Part shown: positions 1-10,899 of the stretch, in pieces | Layout of the letters: each line of letters begins with the position of its first letter | Numbering within the stretch: the stretch's first letter is position 1 | Assembly (NCBI GenBank): GCA_943735955.1 | Contig: OX030958.1 | Span: 1,713,493-1,777,492, forward strand | From: Piscicola geometra | Lineage: Eukaryota > Annelida > Clitellata > Hirudinida > Piscicolidae | Direction of reading: 5' to 3' | Length of the DNA stretch: 64,000 nt | The notes under the pieces: model-generated | What the model saw: only the letters and a program-made list of their open reading frames with translations | The model's database searches: none | Told to the model about the DNA's origin: nothing | Position numbers and translations under genes: made by a program

Positions 1-59
1 ACGACTGACGTATCTTGACACACCACACCGGCATCCTCGTTGTGGCCGCATATTGTCAC
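1..59 (-). CDS. SRCR exon D (truncated by window edge)
   Basis: Reads VTICGHNEDAGVVCQDTSV after acceptor cactcccag, in phase 0. This is the terminal C-x-H-x-EDAGVVC motif of an SRCR domain. It continues beyond base 1, so the stop codon is not in the window. Confidence 0.85.
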   Translation of the reverse strand, partial: MTICGHNEDAGVVCQDTSV

Positions 60-2093
60 CTGGGAGTGGCATGAACGCGTGCATTTTAAATTGACGAATT
101 GTTGAATGGAATGAACGAATGAAGTGATGGGTCCACCTGCCATCCTTCCAGCGGACAATCCAACAGACTTTTCTCGTTTCCATTGCAGTTGACAGACCTT
201 CGGCATAATAGGTTTCCGTAAAACACCAAGTACAACACTCACTTTTCACTTTTCAAATTTACGTTTAAAAATGTTACGATGGGGAGCGGGGATGGCTTAG
301 ATGGTAGACGTCGGACTTGCAACTTAAAGGTTGCCTGTTCGAATCCTTGACAAGTAACCGTGAACTATCATATACCTAGTGTATATGATGCGGTGTTTGC
401 GACGTATGCATTGAGAGATGTGTACGTCGTGTGGAGTGGCGCCTTGGCGCATAAGAACCATGGTTCTCAGAACCATTGTAACATGGCATGCGTCTGTCAG
501 GCTGTGAATAGTATAGACCAAAAAAAAAGCAAGTCTATAGTATAGACTCTATACCCTGGGTATACTATGCAATGATTAGCTATTCATAGATAACAGAAAC
601 CCATGCATCTCCATTGTAAACCATTAAATTTCCATATTTCACATCTATACGAAATATAACTTGGAGAGTATTATGCGTATATTTCTTGATGTTTAAGGTT
701 ATTATTCTGCATAATATAAAACAAAAAAATAATATTACTGAAAAATATTTTAAAACTTATGTTTACAATTTTAAATGTTTAATAAATTATTTTTATTATT
801 ATTTAGACTCTTTTCTTTGTCTACTCTATAAAACTTCGGTTGTAGGTTAACTGCACGCAAAAGAAAGCACAGTGCATGTGTTAAATGCACATTTGATTTT
901 GCACATTTCTTCTTTTTTACAGAAAAAACGTTAATTTAGGGTTAAGGTTAGGGTTAGGGTTTTCAGAAAAATCGCATTTCAAGAAGAAATGTGCACAAAC
1001 AAATATACATTTAACACATGCACTGTGCTTTCTTTTGCGTGCAGTTCACCTATAACATAAAACTTCATCCAATCTTGCATCCATTCTTTCAACACCCATC
1101 CTTCATCCATTCATCAGTAGTTCATCCTTCCTTTCCCACCTCAAGAATATATCTCCTCTGCCTGGACCGAAGCGAGTGGCAGAGAACTTTGAGCCCAGCA
1201 CTGCTGTTGACTTGCCACTACATCGTGATTGGATGCATACATGAGTGCATGAACGTTTGGTTGAATGTACTTACGCCTATATGGATTTATAAATTGATTT
1301 TGATGATTGGCTAGCTCAATGATCGAATACACTCTTGGTGACGGAACAGCCTAGCAGTAAAACGCTTGGCGTTCGCTGCTGCAGAGGAGTCCTGCACTTT
1401 ATGGAAAGAAGAAAAACCAACGAATAACTTATGTATTTATGACAAAAAATTTGATTAATAAAAGTTTTAGGTAAGTATTTGGAATTTCTAACACGAAATC
1501 TTTTGAAGGCTGCATAAAACATGCATTGAAATAGGCTGCAATAAACCGTGTAGGGGGTTGTTTTTTTTACATTCAGGACTCTAGAGAAATGTTAGTTTTT
1601 TCACTGAATTTAAATAACAAGCATTTTTTGGTGTTTTAACTTGTGACTTATAGAATTCTTAGTACGTATAAAAATTTTAATCTTTTTTTTTAAATAACGA
1701 AGTTATAACAAAATTTGCTATAATTGTAATCAAGCAATATTTTTGAAGACGTAAAAATGGAAGGTGATGTGTACAATTGATTCTAATAGATTAAAAATCC
1801 CTCATTTATATTTTATTTTCAAAATCACACATGCATCAACAATTTAACCTGTAAGTACTTACTCTATAGCTCGTCAATTAAATACACAACCACCCATTCA
1901 ACTACCCACCCGTATCCGAGCATTCTACACACGACAGCAGCATCGGCATCTTCCCATCCATCACTGCACACTGTACCTTTGCTTCCCTTTCCCACATCAA
2001 CCACCTCCACCCTGCCCTCACTGGCACTCCTTCCATTTGCCAGCTCCACACGGATCGTCGATGGTTGCACGTCTTGGAGATCATTGAGAATGT
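1..2093 (-). CDS. SRCR-domain protein gene, 3' portion (partial)
   Basis: Four minus-strand exons together spell one scavenger-receptor cysteine-rich (SRCR) domain: 1906-2093, 1140-1186, 137-197 and 1-59 (continuing off the left edge). Signature pieces in order are EGRVEVVD, GTVCSDGWEDADAAVVCRML, GYGW, then ATRFGPGRGDIF, then VNCNGNEKSLLDCPLEGW, then TICGHNEDAGVVC. All splice sites are GT-AG and the phases join (0, 2, 0). SRCR domains are extracellular, disulfide-stabilised ligand- or protein-binding modules of receptors and secreted proteins. The rest of the protein is not visible, so the gene cannot be named. The introns hold a SINE (282-519) and a foldback element (838-1056). Two uncertain upstream exons lie near 8.4 and 8.9 kb. 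Domain identity is confident; exon ends are inferred. Confidence 0.85.
137..197 (-). CDS. SRCR exon C
   Basis: A 61-bp exon reading SVNCNGNEKSLLDCPLEGWQ, the C.G.E.SLLDC stretch of SRCR domains. Acceptor is ccgaag (purine-rich, unusual) and donor gtggac. It enters in phase 2 and leaves in phase 0. Confidence 0.87.
282..519 (+). mobile_element. tRNA-derived SINE, family A, copy 1
   Basis: The head looks like a tRNA polymerase III promoter: box A-like TGGCTTAGATGG near 292 and box B-like TGTTCGAATCC near 336. A family-specific body follows, with the palindromic CATATACCTAGTGTATATG and then TGCGGTGTTTGCGACGTATG, ending near CTGTCAGGCTGTGAA. Related copies lie at 2735-2894, 33771-33940 and 37108-37247. 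This is the longest copy, and it sits in an intron of the SRCR gene. Confidence 0.85.
838..1056. mobile_element. Foldback/MITE element with telomere-like loop
   Basis: The two ends are inverted copies of each other over roughly 75-80 bp: GTTGTAGGTTAACTGCACGC on the left and the reverse complement of GCGTGCAGTTCACCTATAAC on the right. It is flanked by a perfect 10-bp direct repeat, ATAAAACTTC, at 828-837 and 1057-1066. The short loop holds about three TTAGGG-like units near 937-960. A 10-bp duplication with long inverted repeats is typical of Mutator-like (MULE) foldback elements, but the superfamily is inferred. No coding capacity. Confidence 0.85.
1140..1186 (-). CDS. SRCR exon B
   Basis: A 47-bp exon reading FSATRFGPGRGDIFL plus a partial codon, the A..FG.G.G.I.L stretch of SRCR domains. 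It enters in phase 0 after acceptor ctcaaag and leaves in phase 2 at donor gtggga. Confidence 0.85.
1906..2093 (-). CDS. SRCR exon A (first half of domain)
   Basis: Encodes the N-terminal half of the SRCR domain, from about IRVELANG through GTVCSDGWEDADAAVVCRML to GYGW. The donor is gtagtt just below 1906, leaving phase 0. The acceptor ttttttaaag at 2094 is one option; ctccaag about 20 bp inside is another. Confidence 0.85.
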
Positions 2094-2099
2094 CTTTAA

Positions 2100-2734
2100 A
2101 GAAATATTATTTTTTAAATCAAATGATACATGCCAATGTATTTTTAATGAGTTTTCCTAATAATGAAAACAAGTTAACTACGTATTTATTCAGTTTTAAA
2201 GTGTTTCTTTGTTACCTTGACAGCGAGCCAAGCTAAGACAAGCTAAGATTAAAATGGCTGAATCCATTTTTCACTCAATACTTATAGTTTCTCAGACTCA
2301 TGCTTTCCAATTGTTATGAACTTTATTTCTTTAAACAACTTTTCATTCTTGTTTAACCATCATTAGTTCTCACCAATCGACTTACTCCTGTCTGGTCATA
2401 CTAACAAGAAGCATTTACAACAACTTGCCTCTTTTTAGAGTTATTCAAACAACAAAGACTCAAAAAAAGGCTTCTATTTCGAAAGAGTTATTTTCTCAAT
2501 CGAATTTATTCACTGAATCTAATCCAATGTCAACATTACCTGGTCTCTATGACAACCTAATGACAAACAGCTGTTTACTATGGACTATGTTTTTAACAAT
2601 ATCCTTTTTCATTAATAATTTGAAAAACCATAACTTTTATTTGAAACTTTAAATATATTTTTCGTCTTCCCGTGGTAAATAAGCCTCTTGACGACTTACC
2701 TGTGCGTGCTGAATGATCCCTCATAAACAAGCAT
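2100..2734. other. Unassigned AT-rich sequence
   Basis: No gene, RNA or recognisable repeat seen. Probably an intron of, or sequence flanking, the SRCR gene. Confidence 0.5.
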
Positions 2735-2894
2735 GGGAGCGGGGATGGCTTAGATGGTAGACGTCGGACTTTCGACTCAGAGGTTGTCTGTTCGAATCCC
2801 TGACGAGCAACCATGAATTATCGTATACCTAGTGAATATGATGCGTTGATTTTGACGCATGCATTGAAAAATGTATACGTCATGTGGAGTGGCG
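2735..2894 (+). mobile_element. tRNA-derived SINE, family A, copy 2
   Basis: Same head (GGGAGCGGGGATGGCTTAGA) and box B (TGTTCGAATCCC), and the same body starting after the head, as the copy at 282. Similarity stops at GTGGAGTGGCG near 2894, where LINE-like sequence begins. It is either truncated or joined to the LINE. Confidence 0.82.
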
Positions 2895-3952
2895 ATAATT
2901 CGGACTCTGGTGGAGAGGGTGCAGCACGAAAAAAAGCTGTAAAGGGCGGATGAACACCTTAGAGTGTCAACGGCCAACCCAGGTGTCACATCTGCACGGG
3001 AAAGTAAGCCATCCCCGCTCTACCACCATCAAAGGAATGCACCTAAAACAAGGGCTGTTGCCCCTCCAGTCTCCCTGCCAGGGTAACAGTCCTGCTGCCT
3101 TGCAGGCGTGGTTTTGGGTAATCAAAGGCTAATGATGGTGTCATGAAAAAACACCCTGAACTTGCAACCCAGCAACGAATACAAAATGACATCAAGCAAT
3201 ATTTAAAGAGCAGTGGAACTTGCTGCAGTTCTGAGTTTCAAGCGCCTTTGACAACGATCAACAAGTTCATCTCAACGAGCAACTCATTGCCCTCGAGAAT
3301 GCCGACCAACGACGTGAATACGGAACCACCTGGAAAATAATAAACTCGATCGCAGTAGATGAGAACAAAGCCGATCCGTCAAAAGTTCGGCTGTTGGATG
3401 GTTCACTTCCAAAGAGGAAAGAGGAGATACTTGAAGGTTGGAAGGAATACTTCTCAAAGCTGCTCAACAACATCAACACTCATGCTGGTCTCTCAAACTT
3501 GCCTCCACCATCCATGGATACTAGTTTCATCAAAACCACGGCCTTCTCACTGGACGAAATCTGAAAGGCAATCAATGATATGAAACCTAACAAGTCTCCG
3601 GGGCATGAGCATGCAATGACAGCAGAAGTACTTCAGAAAGGCGGTGACTTCCTTGTAAAGCAGCTCCTCACCATCTGCAGGCGAGTCTACAGCAAGTGTC
3701 GCGCACCAACCCAATGGACATCAAGCTTGATCTTCCCGCTGCCTAAAGAAGAAAATCTCCAGTTGATGACCAACTACCGAGGTATCAGCTTGATGTCCAT
3801 TGCAGCCAAAGTCAAAAACCGCATGCTTCTCAAGCGTATCCGTGAACCCATCGACTCGCTACTCAGAAAGAATCAGGCAGGTTTCAGAACAGGCCGCAGC
3901 TGCATTCAGCAGATTCATATTCTGAGGGGGATTATGGATGAATTGCAGTCGA
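2895..3952 (+). mobile_element. Non-LTR retrotransposon (LINE) remnant with RT fragment
   Basis: A degenerate reverse-transcriptase reading frame. Recognisable motifs are DMKPNKSPGHEHAMTAEVL at 3578-3640, NYRGISLMSIAAK at about 3773-3811, and LLRKNQAGFRTGRSCIQQIH at 3862-3920. Upstream, the frame EYFSKLLNNINTH also fits a LINE linker. An in-frame TGA interrupts it near 3562, and the 5' half is shifted in frame. The RT palm ends before the catalytic YADD, where the sequence dissolves into a 16-bp tandem repeat, so this is a dead fragment. Clade (RTE- or CR1-like) not assigned. Confidence 0.85.
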
Positions 3953-4045
3953 TTCACCCCATAACCGATTCACCCCATAACCGATTCACACCTTAACCGA
4001 TTCACCCCATAACCGATTCACCCCTCAACCGATTCACCCCTTAAA
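3950..4045. repeat. 16-bp tandem repeat (CCGATTCACCCCATAA)
   Basis: About six imperfect copies of CCGATTCACCCCATAA follow the truncated RT fragment directly and precede the AT-rich satellite. Confidence 0.9.
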
Positions 4046-4059
4046 ATAGTTAAAAACGG

Positions 4060-4440
4060 ACCTTATTTTTAATAGGTAATTTGCTAAAATAAAATAATAC
4101 ATTATTATTTTTTAAATAATGAAAATAAAAAAACTAAAATTTGTTCAAATAAATAAAAAACTATGAAAAAATTATAAAACGAATAAATACATTTATTTAA
4201 AAAGATAAAATAAATGGCAAATTATTTTTTTAAATTATAAAATATATCTAAAATATATATATATATATAAACTATAAGAAATTAAAAAAAGTATGAAATA
4301 TTAAAAAAATTATAAAATATTAAAAATTATAAAATATTAAAAATTATAAATATTAGAAATTATAAAATATTAAAAATTATAAAATATTAAAAATTATAAA
4401 ATATTAAAAATTATAAATATTAGAAATTATAAAATATTTA
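4060..4440. repeat. AT-rich irregular repeat leading into satellite
   Basis: Diverged units such as AAAATATTAAAAATTAT recur from about 4310 to 4440. They look like an irregular edge of the adjacent 19-bp satellite. No coding sequence. Confidence 0.7.
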
Positions 4441-7365
4441 AAAAATGATAAAATAAATAGATAAATATAAAATAAATAGATAATTATAAAATATTTAAAA
4501 AATGATAAAATAAATAGATAAATATAAAATAAATAGATAATTATAAAATAAATAAATAATTATAAAATAAATAAATAATTATAAAATAAATAAATAATTA
4601 TAAAATAAATAAATAATTATAAAATAAATAAATATTTATAAAATAAATAGATAATTATAGATAAAAATATAATTATAAAACAAATAGATAATTATAAAAT
4701 AAATAGATAATTATAAAACGAATAGATAATTATAAAATAAATAGATAATTATAAAATAAATAGATAATTATAAAATAAATAGATAATTATAAAATAAATA
4801 GATAATTATAAAATAAATAGATAATTATAAAATAAATAGATAATTATAAAATAAATAGATAATTATAAAATAAATGGATAATTATTAAATAAATAGATAA
4901 TTATAAAATAAATAGATAATTATAAAATAAATAGATAATTATAAAACAAATAGATAATTATAAAATAAATAGATAATTATAAAATAAATAGATAATTATA
5001 AAATAAATAGATAATTATAAAATAAATAGATAATTATAAAATAAATAGATAATTATAAAATAAATAGATAATTATAAAATAAATAGATAATTATAAAATA
5101 AATAGATAATTATAAAATAAATAGATAATTATAAAATAAATAGATAATTATAAAAGAAATAGATAATTATGAAAAAAATAGATAATTATAAAATAAATGG
5201 ATAATTATAAAAGAAATAGATAATTATAAAATAAATAGATAATTATAAAATAAATGGATAATTATAAAATAAATAGATAATTATAAAATAAATAGATAAT
5301 TATAAAATAAATAGATAATTATAAAATAAATAGATAATTATAAAATAAATAGATAATTATAAAATAAATAGATAATTATAAAATAAATAGATAATTATAA
5401 AATAAATAGATAATTATAAAATAAATAGATAATTATAAAATAAATAGATAATTATAAAATAAATAGATAATTATAAAATAAATAGATAATTATAAAATAA
5501 ATAGATAATTATAAAATAAATAGATAATTATAAAATAAATAGATAATTATAAAATAAATGGATAATTATAAAATAAATAGATAATTATAAAATAAATAGA
5601 TAATTATAAAATAAATAGATAATTATAAAATAAATAGATAATTATAAAATAAATAGATAATTATAAAATAAATAGATAATTATAAAATAAATAGATAATT
5701 ATAAAATAAATAGATAATTATAAAATAAATAGATAATTATGAAAAAAATAGATAATTATAAAATAAATGGATAATTATAAAATAAATAGATAATTATAAA
5801 ATAAATAGATAATTATAAAATAAATAGATAATTATAAAATAAATAGATAATTATAAAATAAATAGATAATTATAAAATAAATAGATAATTATAAAATAAA
5901 TAGATAATTATAAAATAAATAGATAATTATAAAATAAATAGATAATTATAAAATAAATAGATAATTATAAAATAAATAGATAATTATAAAATAAATAGAT
6001 AATTATAAAATAAATAGATAATTATAAAATAAATAGATAATTATAAAATAAATAGATAATTATAAAATAAATAGATAATTATAAAATAAATAGATAATTA
6101 TAAAATAAATAGATAATTATAAAATAAATAGATAATTATAAAATAAATAGATAATTATAAAATAAATAGATAATTATAAAATAAATAGATAATTATAAAA
6201 TAAATAGATAATTATAAAATAAATAGATAATTATAAAATAAATAGATAATTATAAAATAAATAGATAATTATAAAAGAAATAGATAATTATAAAAGAAAT
6301 AGATAATTATAAAAGAAATAGATAATTATAAAAGAAATAGATAATTATAAAAGAAATAGATAATTATGAAAGAAATAGATAATTATAAAAGAAATAGATA
6401 ATTATAAAAGAAATAGATAATTATAAAAGAAATAGATAATTATAAAAGAAATAGATAATTATAAAAGAAATAGATAATTATAAAAGAAATAGATAATTAT
6501 AAAAGAAATAGATAATTATAAAATAAATAGATAATTATAAAAGAAATAGATAATTATAAAAGAAATAGATAATTATAAAAGAAATAGATAATTATAAAAG
6601 AAATAGATAATTATGAAAGAAATAGATAATTATAAAAGAAATAGATAATTATAAAAGAAATAGATAATTATAAAAGAAATAGATAATTATAAAAGAAATA
6701 GATAATTATAAAAGAAATAGATAATTATAAAAGAAATAGATAATTATAAAAGAAATAGATAATTATAAAAGAAATAGATAATTATAAAAGAAATAGATAA
6801 TTATAAAAGAAATAGATAATTATAAAAGAAATAGATAATTATAAATAAATAGATAATTATAAAATAAATAGACAATTATTAAATAAATAGATAATTATAA
6901 AATAAATAGATAATTATAAAATAAATAGATAATTATAAAATAAATGGATAATTATAAAATAAATAGATAATTATAAAAGAAATAGATAATTATAAATAAA
7001 TAGATAATTATAAAATAAATAGATAATTATAAAATAAATAGATAATTATAAAACAAATAGATAATTATAAAAAAAATAGATAATTATAAAATAAATAGAT
7101 AATTATAAAATAAATAGATAATTATAAAATAAATAGATAATTATAAAATAAATGGATAATTATTAAATAAATAGATAATTATAAAATAAATAGATAATTA
7201 TAAAATAAATAGATAATTATAAAATAAATAGATAATTATAAATAAAATAGATAATTATAAAATAAATAGATAATTATAAAATAAATAGATAATTATAAAA
7301 TAAATAGATAATTATGAAAAAAATAGATAATTATAAAATAAATGGATAATTATAAAATAAATAGA
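4441..7365. repeat. 19-bp AT-rich satellite (ATAATTATAAAATAAATAG), about 150 copies
   Basis: A near-homogeneous array of 19-bp unit ATAATTATAAAATAAATAG. Between about 6270 and 6830 almost every unit carries the variant AAAAGAAATAG, forming a variant block. Rare marker variants recur at multiples of the unit: ATTATGAAAAAAATAG at 5161 and 5731 lie 570 bp (30 units) apart, and TTATGAAAG near 6361 and 6608 lie 247 bp (13 units) apart. This points to block duplication within the array. Very low complexity and no coding potential. Confidence 0.95.
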
Positions 7366-8414
7366 TATGCTAAAAACATTGTGATAAAATACGAGTAACG
7401 CACGATTAAAAATTTTAATCGTGGAACAGCTCTATATATAAATTTTAATTGTTTATGAAAAAACTTGTTTTAACTTTATTTAATAATTGAAAATCATGTT
7501 TTTAAAAAGTATAAAATACAATACAATACAACGACGAGTGTTATTAACGTGGCGTAAACCCAGTCGGGCTTCAAGACCACTTGGTTATGGAAAATTGGAT
7601 AGTAATGATAGATCAATAAATGGTAAGTATAGGTAAAGTAAATTATTGAAATTTAACAATATAATCACATATATATATATATATATGATCAATAATAATT
7701 TTTAAATAAATTATAACAATAATATATATATACTCCATATATTTATTTATTTATTTATATATAATATTATTATTATTATTTGTTTTACAATTATTATTGA
7801 CCATTAGTATAGATATAAAAAAAAGGATGAAATTAGGAAGCAAGAAATTGATGAATGAAAAATGAGCAGTGAATTTGTAAGTTATTGTGATCGGTCGAAC
7901 AAGTACGTTTTCAGGGAACGGCTGAATGTCGCGGTCGAGCTCGGGGATTTGAGTCTATTGGGAAGACTATTCCAAAGAGTCGGCGCTGCAACAAAAAACT
8001 TAAAATTATGCAGGCAGATCACACAACAAGGGCATCCTGCGCAAGTAAGTGGGTCACCCCAGGGCGACCTGGGCCCTGAAGAGATTCGTCCGGACGTTAA
8101 GCCGGGAGTTAAGCGTCACCAAGGCTCGTTATTTTCCTTACTGAAAGAATAGTTAACGCGTTAAAAGCAGTAATTATTCAACGATAGCTTTAAAAAATTA
8201 ACGCAGAGTAAACTTTGTAGAAGAGTTTTTTTTATAATAATAATAATAAAATAACAAATAAAAAACGTTAGATAATAAATTGAGTTTCGTTAAATGAATT
8301 ACGCTAGCAAAGCGTATTGAGTTTTTATGATTTTTGTCTGTCTGCCTCTTCATTTGAATACTTTACATTTTCAATTGCTTTCGTTATTTGCGCAAAATCT
8401 CAGTCAGCTCAAAC
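7366..8414. other. Non-genic sequence with SINE-B tail and unassigned ORF
   Basis: Contains a SINE-B tail at 7533-7595 (minus), simple AT/ATT repeats at 7668-7790, and an open frame at 7862-8149 whose product matches no family I recognise. That frame has a stretch FQRVGAATKNLK resembling decayed LINE 3' ends, so I treat it as repeat-derived. Confidence 0.45.
7533..7595 (-). mobile_element. SINE family B fragment (3' tail)
   Basis: Matches the tail motif shared with 31578, 59081 and 62762. On plus, GAGTGTTATTAACGTGGCGT and then CGGGCTTCAAGACCACTT. Short and diverged. Confidence 0.6.
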
Positions 8415-8540
8415 AAGTGCTTGAGGTTGGCTAGAGGGCAGAGTGATGTTGGGCAGGCACTGTGGGGAAGGCAGGTTGAGGATGAGGTGGTTGATGCTGG
8501 AAAGGGTGTGGTGAAGAGACTTCAGATGAGATGCCGTGCC
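8415..8540 (-). CDS. Candidate exon, helical segment (uncertain)
   Basis: A 42-codon open stretch on minus between acceptor ttcaccactccag and a possible donor gtttga, in phase 0. It includes HLKSLHHTLSSINHLILNLP, which has leucine/isoleucine spacing compatible with a coiled coil. It could belong to the SRCR gene downstream on the same strand, because class A scavenger receptors combine coiled coils with SRCR. No homology is certain and no phase-compatible join to exon A was found. Confidence 0.3.
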
Positions 8541-8837
8541 CTGGAGTGGTGAAGGTGATGCTGCTTATAGCAATGTAAGCAATAGGTATGAACAGTAAGT
8601 AAAGCTAAAATAGTTAAACAACCATTTTCGAGAATTTAATAAAAATGACAATCAACTATTTAAAATCAAGATTTCGAATCATTTTTCAAACAGTCAACTT
8701 ATTATTTCAGCCTAATCTTTATTCATTCATCCATCCACTATTTTAAATGCATTCATTCATTCACCCATTCTTCCTTCATCAAACTCCCACCCCCAATACA
8801 TTGTGCCATCGAACCACCACCATCCACACCAGTGAAC

Positions 8838-8920
8838 CTGTGTCAAGTAGACCGATCGGGAGATTCTCATGTTGACGTCATTCACGTCTGCTATGACGTC
8901 ATCATAGTACTTGTCCACCA
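8838..8920 (-). CDS. Candidate exon (uncertain)
   Basis: An open minus-strand stretch, VDKYYDDVIADVNDVNMRIS then RSVYLTQ, between acceptor gtggtggcag and donor gttcac. It ends in phase 0, which fits the candidate exon at 8415-8540. Codon composition looks protein-like against AT-rich surroundings, but no family is recognised. Confidence 0.3.
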
Positions 8921-8929
8921 CTGCCACCA

Positions 8930-10289
8930 CACTTGCCCTCAGCCTCAAGTTGCTATCTCCTTTTCATTTAATTTAGAATTTATTTATTATTGTTTATATC
9001 AATTTTTATATTTTATTATTAATATATATATTTAAAAATTGTAAAAATATAATTAGATTATTTTCTAAATACTATTTTATAGTCAATTTGAAGCAGATGC
9101 CCTTGTTTAGTCGAAAAAGTGTGAGAATTGTATAGTTGAAATTGAGCTGACTTACTTAACTTCTGGAAACCAGAACTGTGAATGTTTTTTAAATAATCTT
9201 TTAAAATTTGTATTTATTTAAACAATAAATCAATTTTAAACCTCAAATATTAATGCTTCTAATTTTAAAACCCGCATAAAGATTTTGTTTGACTTTGACT
9301 TACTCGTTATTGAAGAGTTGTTTTTCCATGTTCTTTGTTGGTTTGAGTACAGTCTCCAAAGTTGAAACTATAGGAACTTTGAAATAAATTTACGAATCAA
9401 AAATCATTGAAATAGTTTAACTTTGAATTTAAAGTGAATTTGAGTACAATAAACCATGATTTATAAATTCTGAATTTATTAAAATCATTTATAAATCACC
9501 ATTTTGATTTTTCCTAGCAATAAGTTCACTTTCTGTAATGGATCGAGATGACATAAGATCTATATTGTTCATTTCCTCTTCCAACTCATCTTCTGATTCC
9601 AGAGCTTCCCCGCACAAAATTATATTCTCATCTTTCTATTATTTCCAGATAATTTGATTTCATAATTTAAAATTTAAAGTTTAAATGAGAAAAAATTGGG
9701 AAAAAAAATCTTTTCACCTTATCCATGTTAATGTGACAGTAGAATCTGTGCTTTTTTATATAATCAATCCTTTAGTAACTGAAGTTTAGTAAACTAGTTG
9801 GTTTAAAGTTTAAACTTTAAAGAGTATTGCTTAAAACTTTTAGTTAAAAGTGAATACGGTACTATGTTGGTTTAGAAAGTAGAAAAATCGACAAAAACCA
9901 TAGATATAGTATATACTACTTGTTGTTTGTAGGATATCTATGTCTATGACAAAAACTATTTTGTATAATATAAAATAATTTAAACAAATTATTATTTTTG
10001 AATTGAAATAACATAAAGAACTTAAATTAAGCAATGTTTAAATTTCATATGAATATTAATTTTATTACATATTTATTTTAAAGTTTAGTTTAGGGAATTA
10101 AAACCACGCAGATCTTTTGACCTCTATAATGGTTATAAAAAAAAACAATAAAAAACTTGCAAAAATTTTAAAAAATTAAAAAAATATACAAAAACTTATA
10201 TATCTAATGATAATTATTATATAAAAAAATAGATATTTATGTTTATGTATTTAAATTATTTTTTACTATTATGTCATAGTCGCACTTAT
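8930..10289. other. AT-rich non-genic stretch
   Basis: No gene identified. A short acidic minus-strand reading, ESEDELEEEMNNIDLMSSRS near 9540-9610, may be a transposase relic. A 44-bp sequence at 9903-9948 (ATATAGTATATACTACTTGT and on) recurs at 18611-18650, beside the right end of the hAT at 14383. The rest up to 10289 is probably the 3' UTR of the LINE whose ORF ends near 10290. Confidence 0.5.
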
Positions 10290-10477
10290 AGTTGTACATC
10301 ATGGGATGGTTTTCCCAGTATTTATATTATTTTATTTTAAATTTATCTGTATTTTCAGCTTTTACGATCTCATCAGGCAAGCTTTTTCAAACTGTTACCA
10401 CTCTATGTGTATAAAAAAAATTTCTTGTCTTCTTTTGGCACTGTTTTTTGGATAATTTTAGTGAATTTCCTCTTAAG
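10290..10477 (-). mobile_element. LINE fragment b1: ORF2 C-terminus
   Basis: On minus it reads THRVVTVWKSLPDEI and then YWENHPMMYNYKCDYD, matching the RVV..WN.LP..VV....NSFK.RLD.YW ending of CR1/L2-like LINE ORF2 proteins. It is the 3' piece of a LINE whose earlier pieces lie at 12952-13086 and 14304-14382, split by two DNA transposons. Confidence 0.75.
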
Positions 10478-10899
10478 TGGACAAGTTTCAAGTGACGTCA
10501 CGCTCAGCTCTATAAATAGCTGTATGGTAAAAAGAAATATTTCATGGAGGTTGCAATGCAAAAACATGTTACTTTGGAGACGATTTTCACCATTCCGGTA
10601 GGTTTAAGTGAAAGTGTGTTAACAAATTTGTTTGAAGAAGGTCTTGAAGTTAAACTTAATGGGTTTCCATGAAAAAATTACTGCCTTAAAAGGCATTTAA
10701 TAGCTATGAAATGAACCTCATTGAGCGATAATAATAAGTTATGCAAGTCTAAAGATAATGAACAACTTTGAACTTTAAATTTCTTTTATTCAAAGTTTGA
10801 AGGTAATAAAAACAAATTTTTAAGTGTTTTACATGAAAGGTAGTGCATAAAATTGTTTTTATTTACGAAAACCATCCTACTGAGGGATTAAGTTTTTTC

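Noticed and set aside
290..350. A genuine tRNA gene
   Set aside because: Polymerase III box-like motifs are present, but the cloverleaf arms do not pair well and a SINE body follows in all full copies, so it is a tRNA-derived SINE head.
937..960. TTAGGG-like units as a chromosome end
   Set aside because: Only about three degenerate units, inside the loop of a 219-bp inverted-repeat element with gene sequence on both sides. Interstitial, not a telomere.
8041..8115. Possible 5S rRNA-like segment (CGTCCGGAC, GGGAGTTAAGC)
   Set aside because: Only short motif similarity; box A/C spacing and overall length do not fit a 5S gene.
8873..8901. Two TGACGTCA octamers (cAMP-response-element-like) about 20 bp apart
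   Set aside because: They overlap a candidate coding exon (GAC GTC codons), and similar octamers occur in element X and in the last CPSF1 exon. No promoter context.
9530..9620. Acidic minus-strand reading ESEDELEEEMNNIDLMSSRS as a gene exon
   Set aside because: No convincing splice sites or homology, and surrounded by transposon relics. Mentioned only as a possible transposase scrap.
10495..10600. A THAP-type zinc finger start in element X
   Set aside because: One frame gives weakly similar spacing, but the required cysteines and histidine are not in place in either copy.
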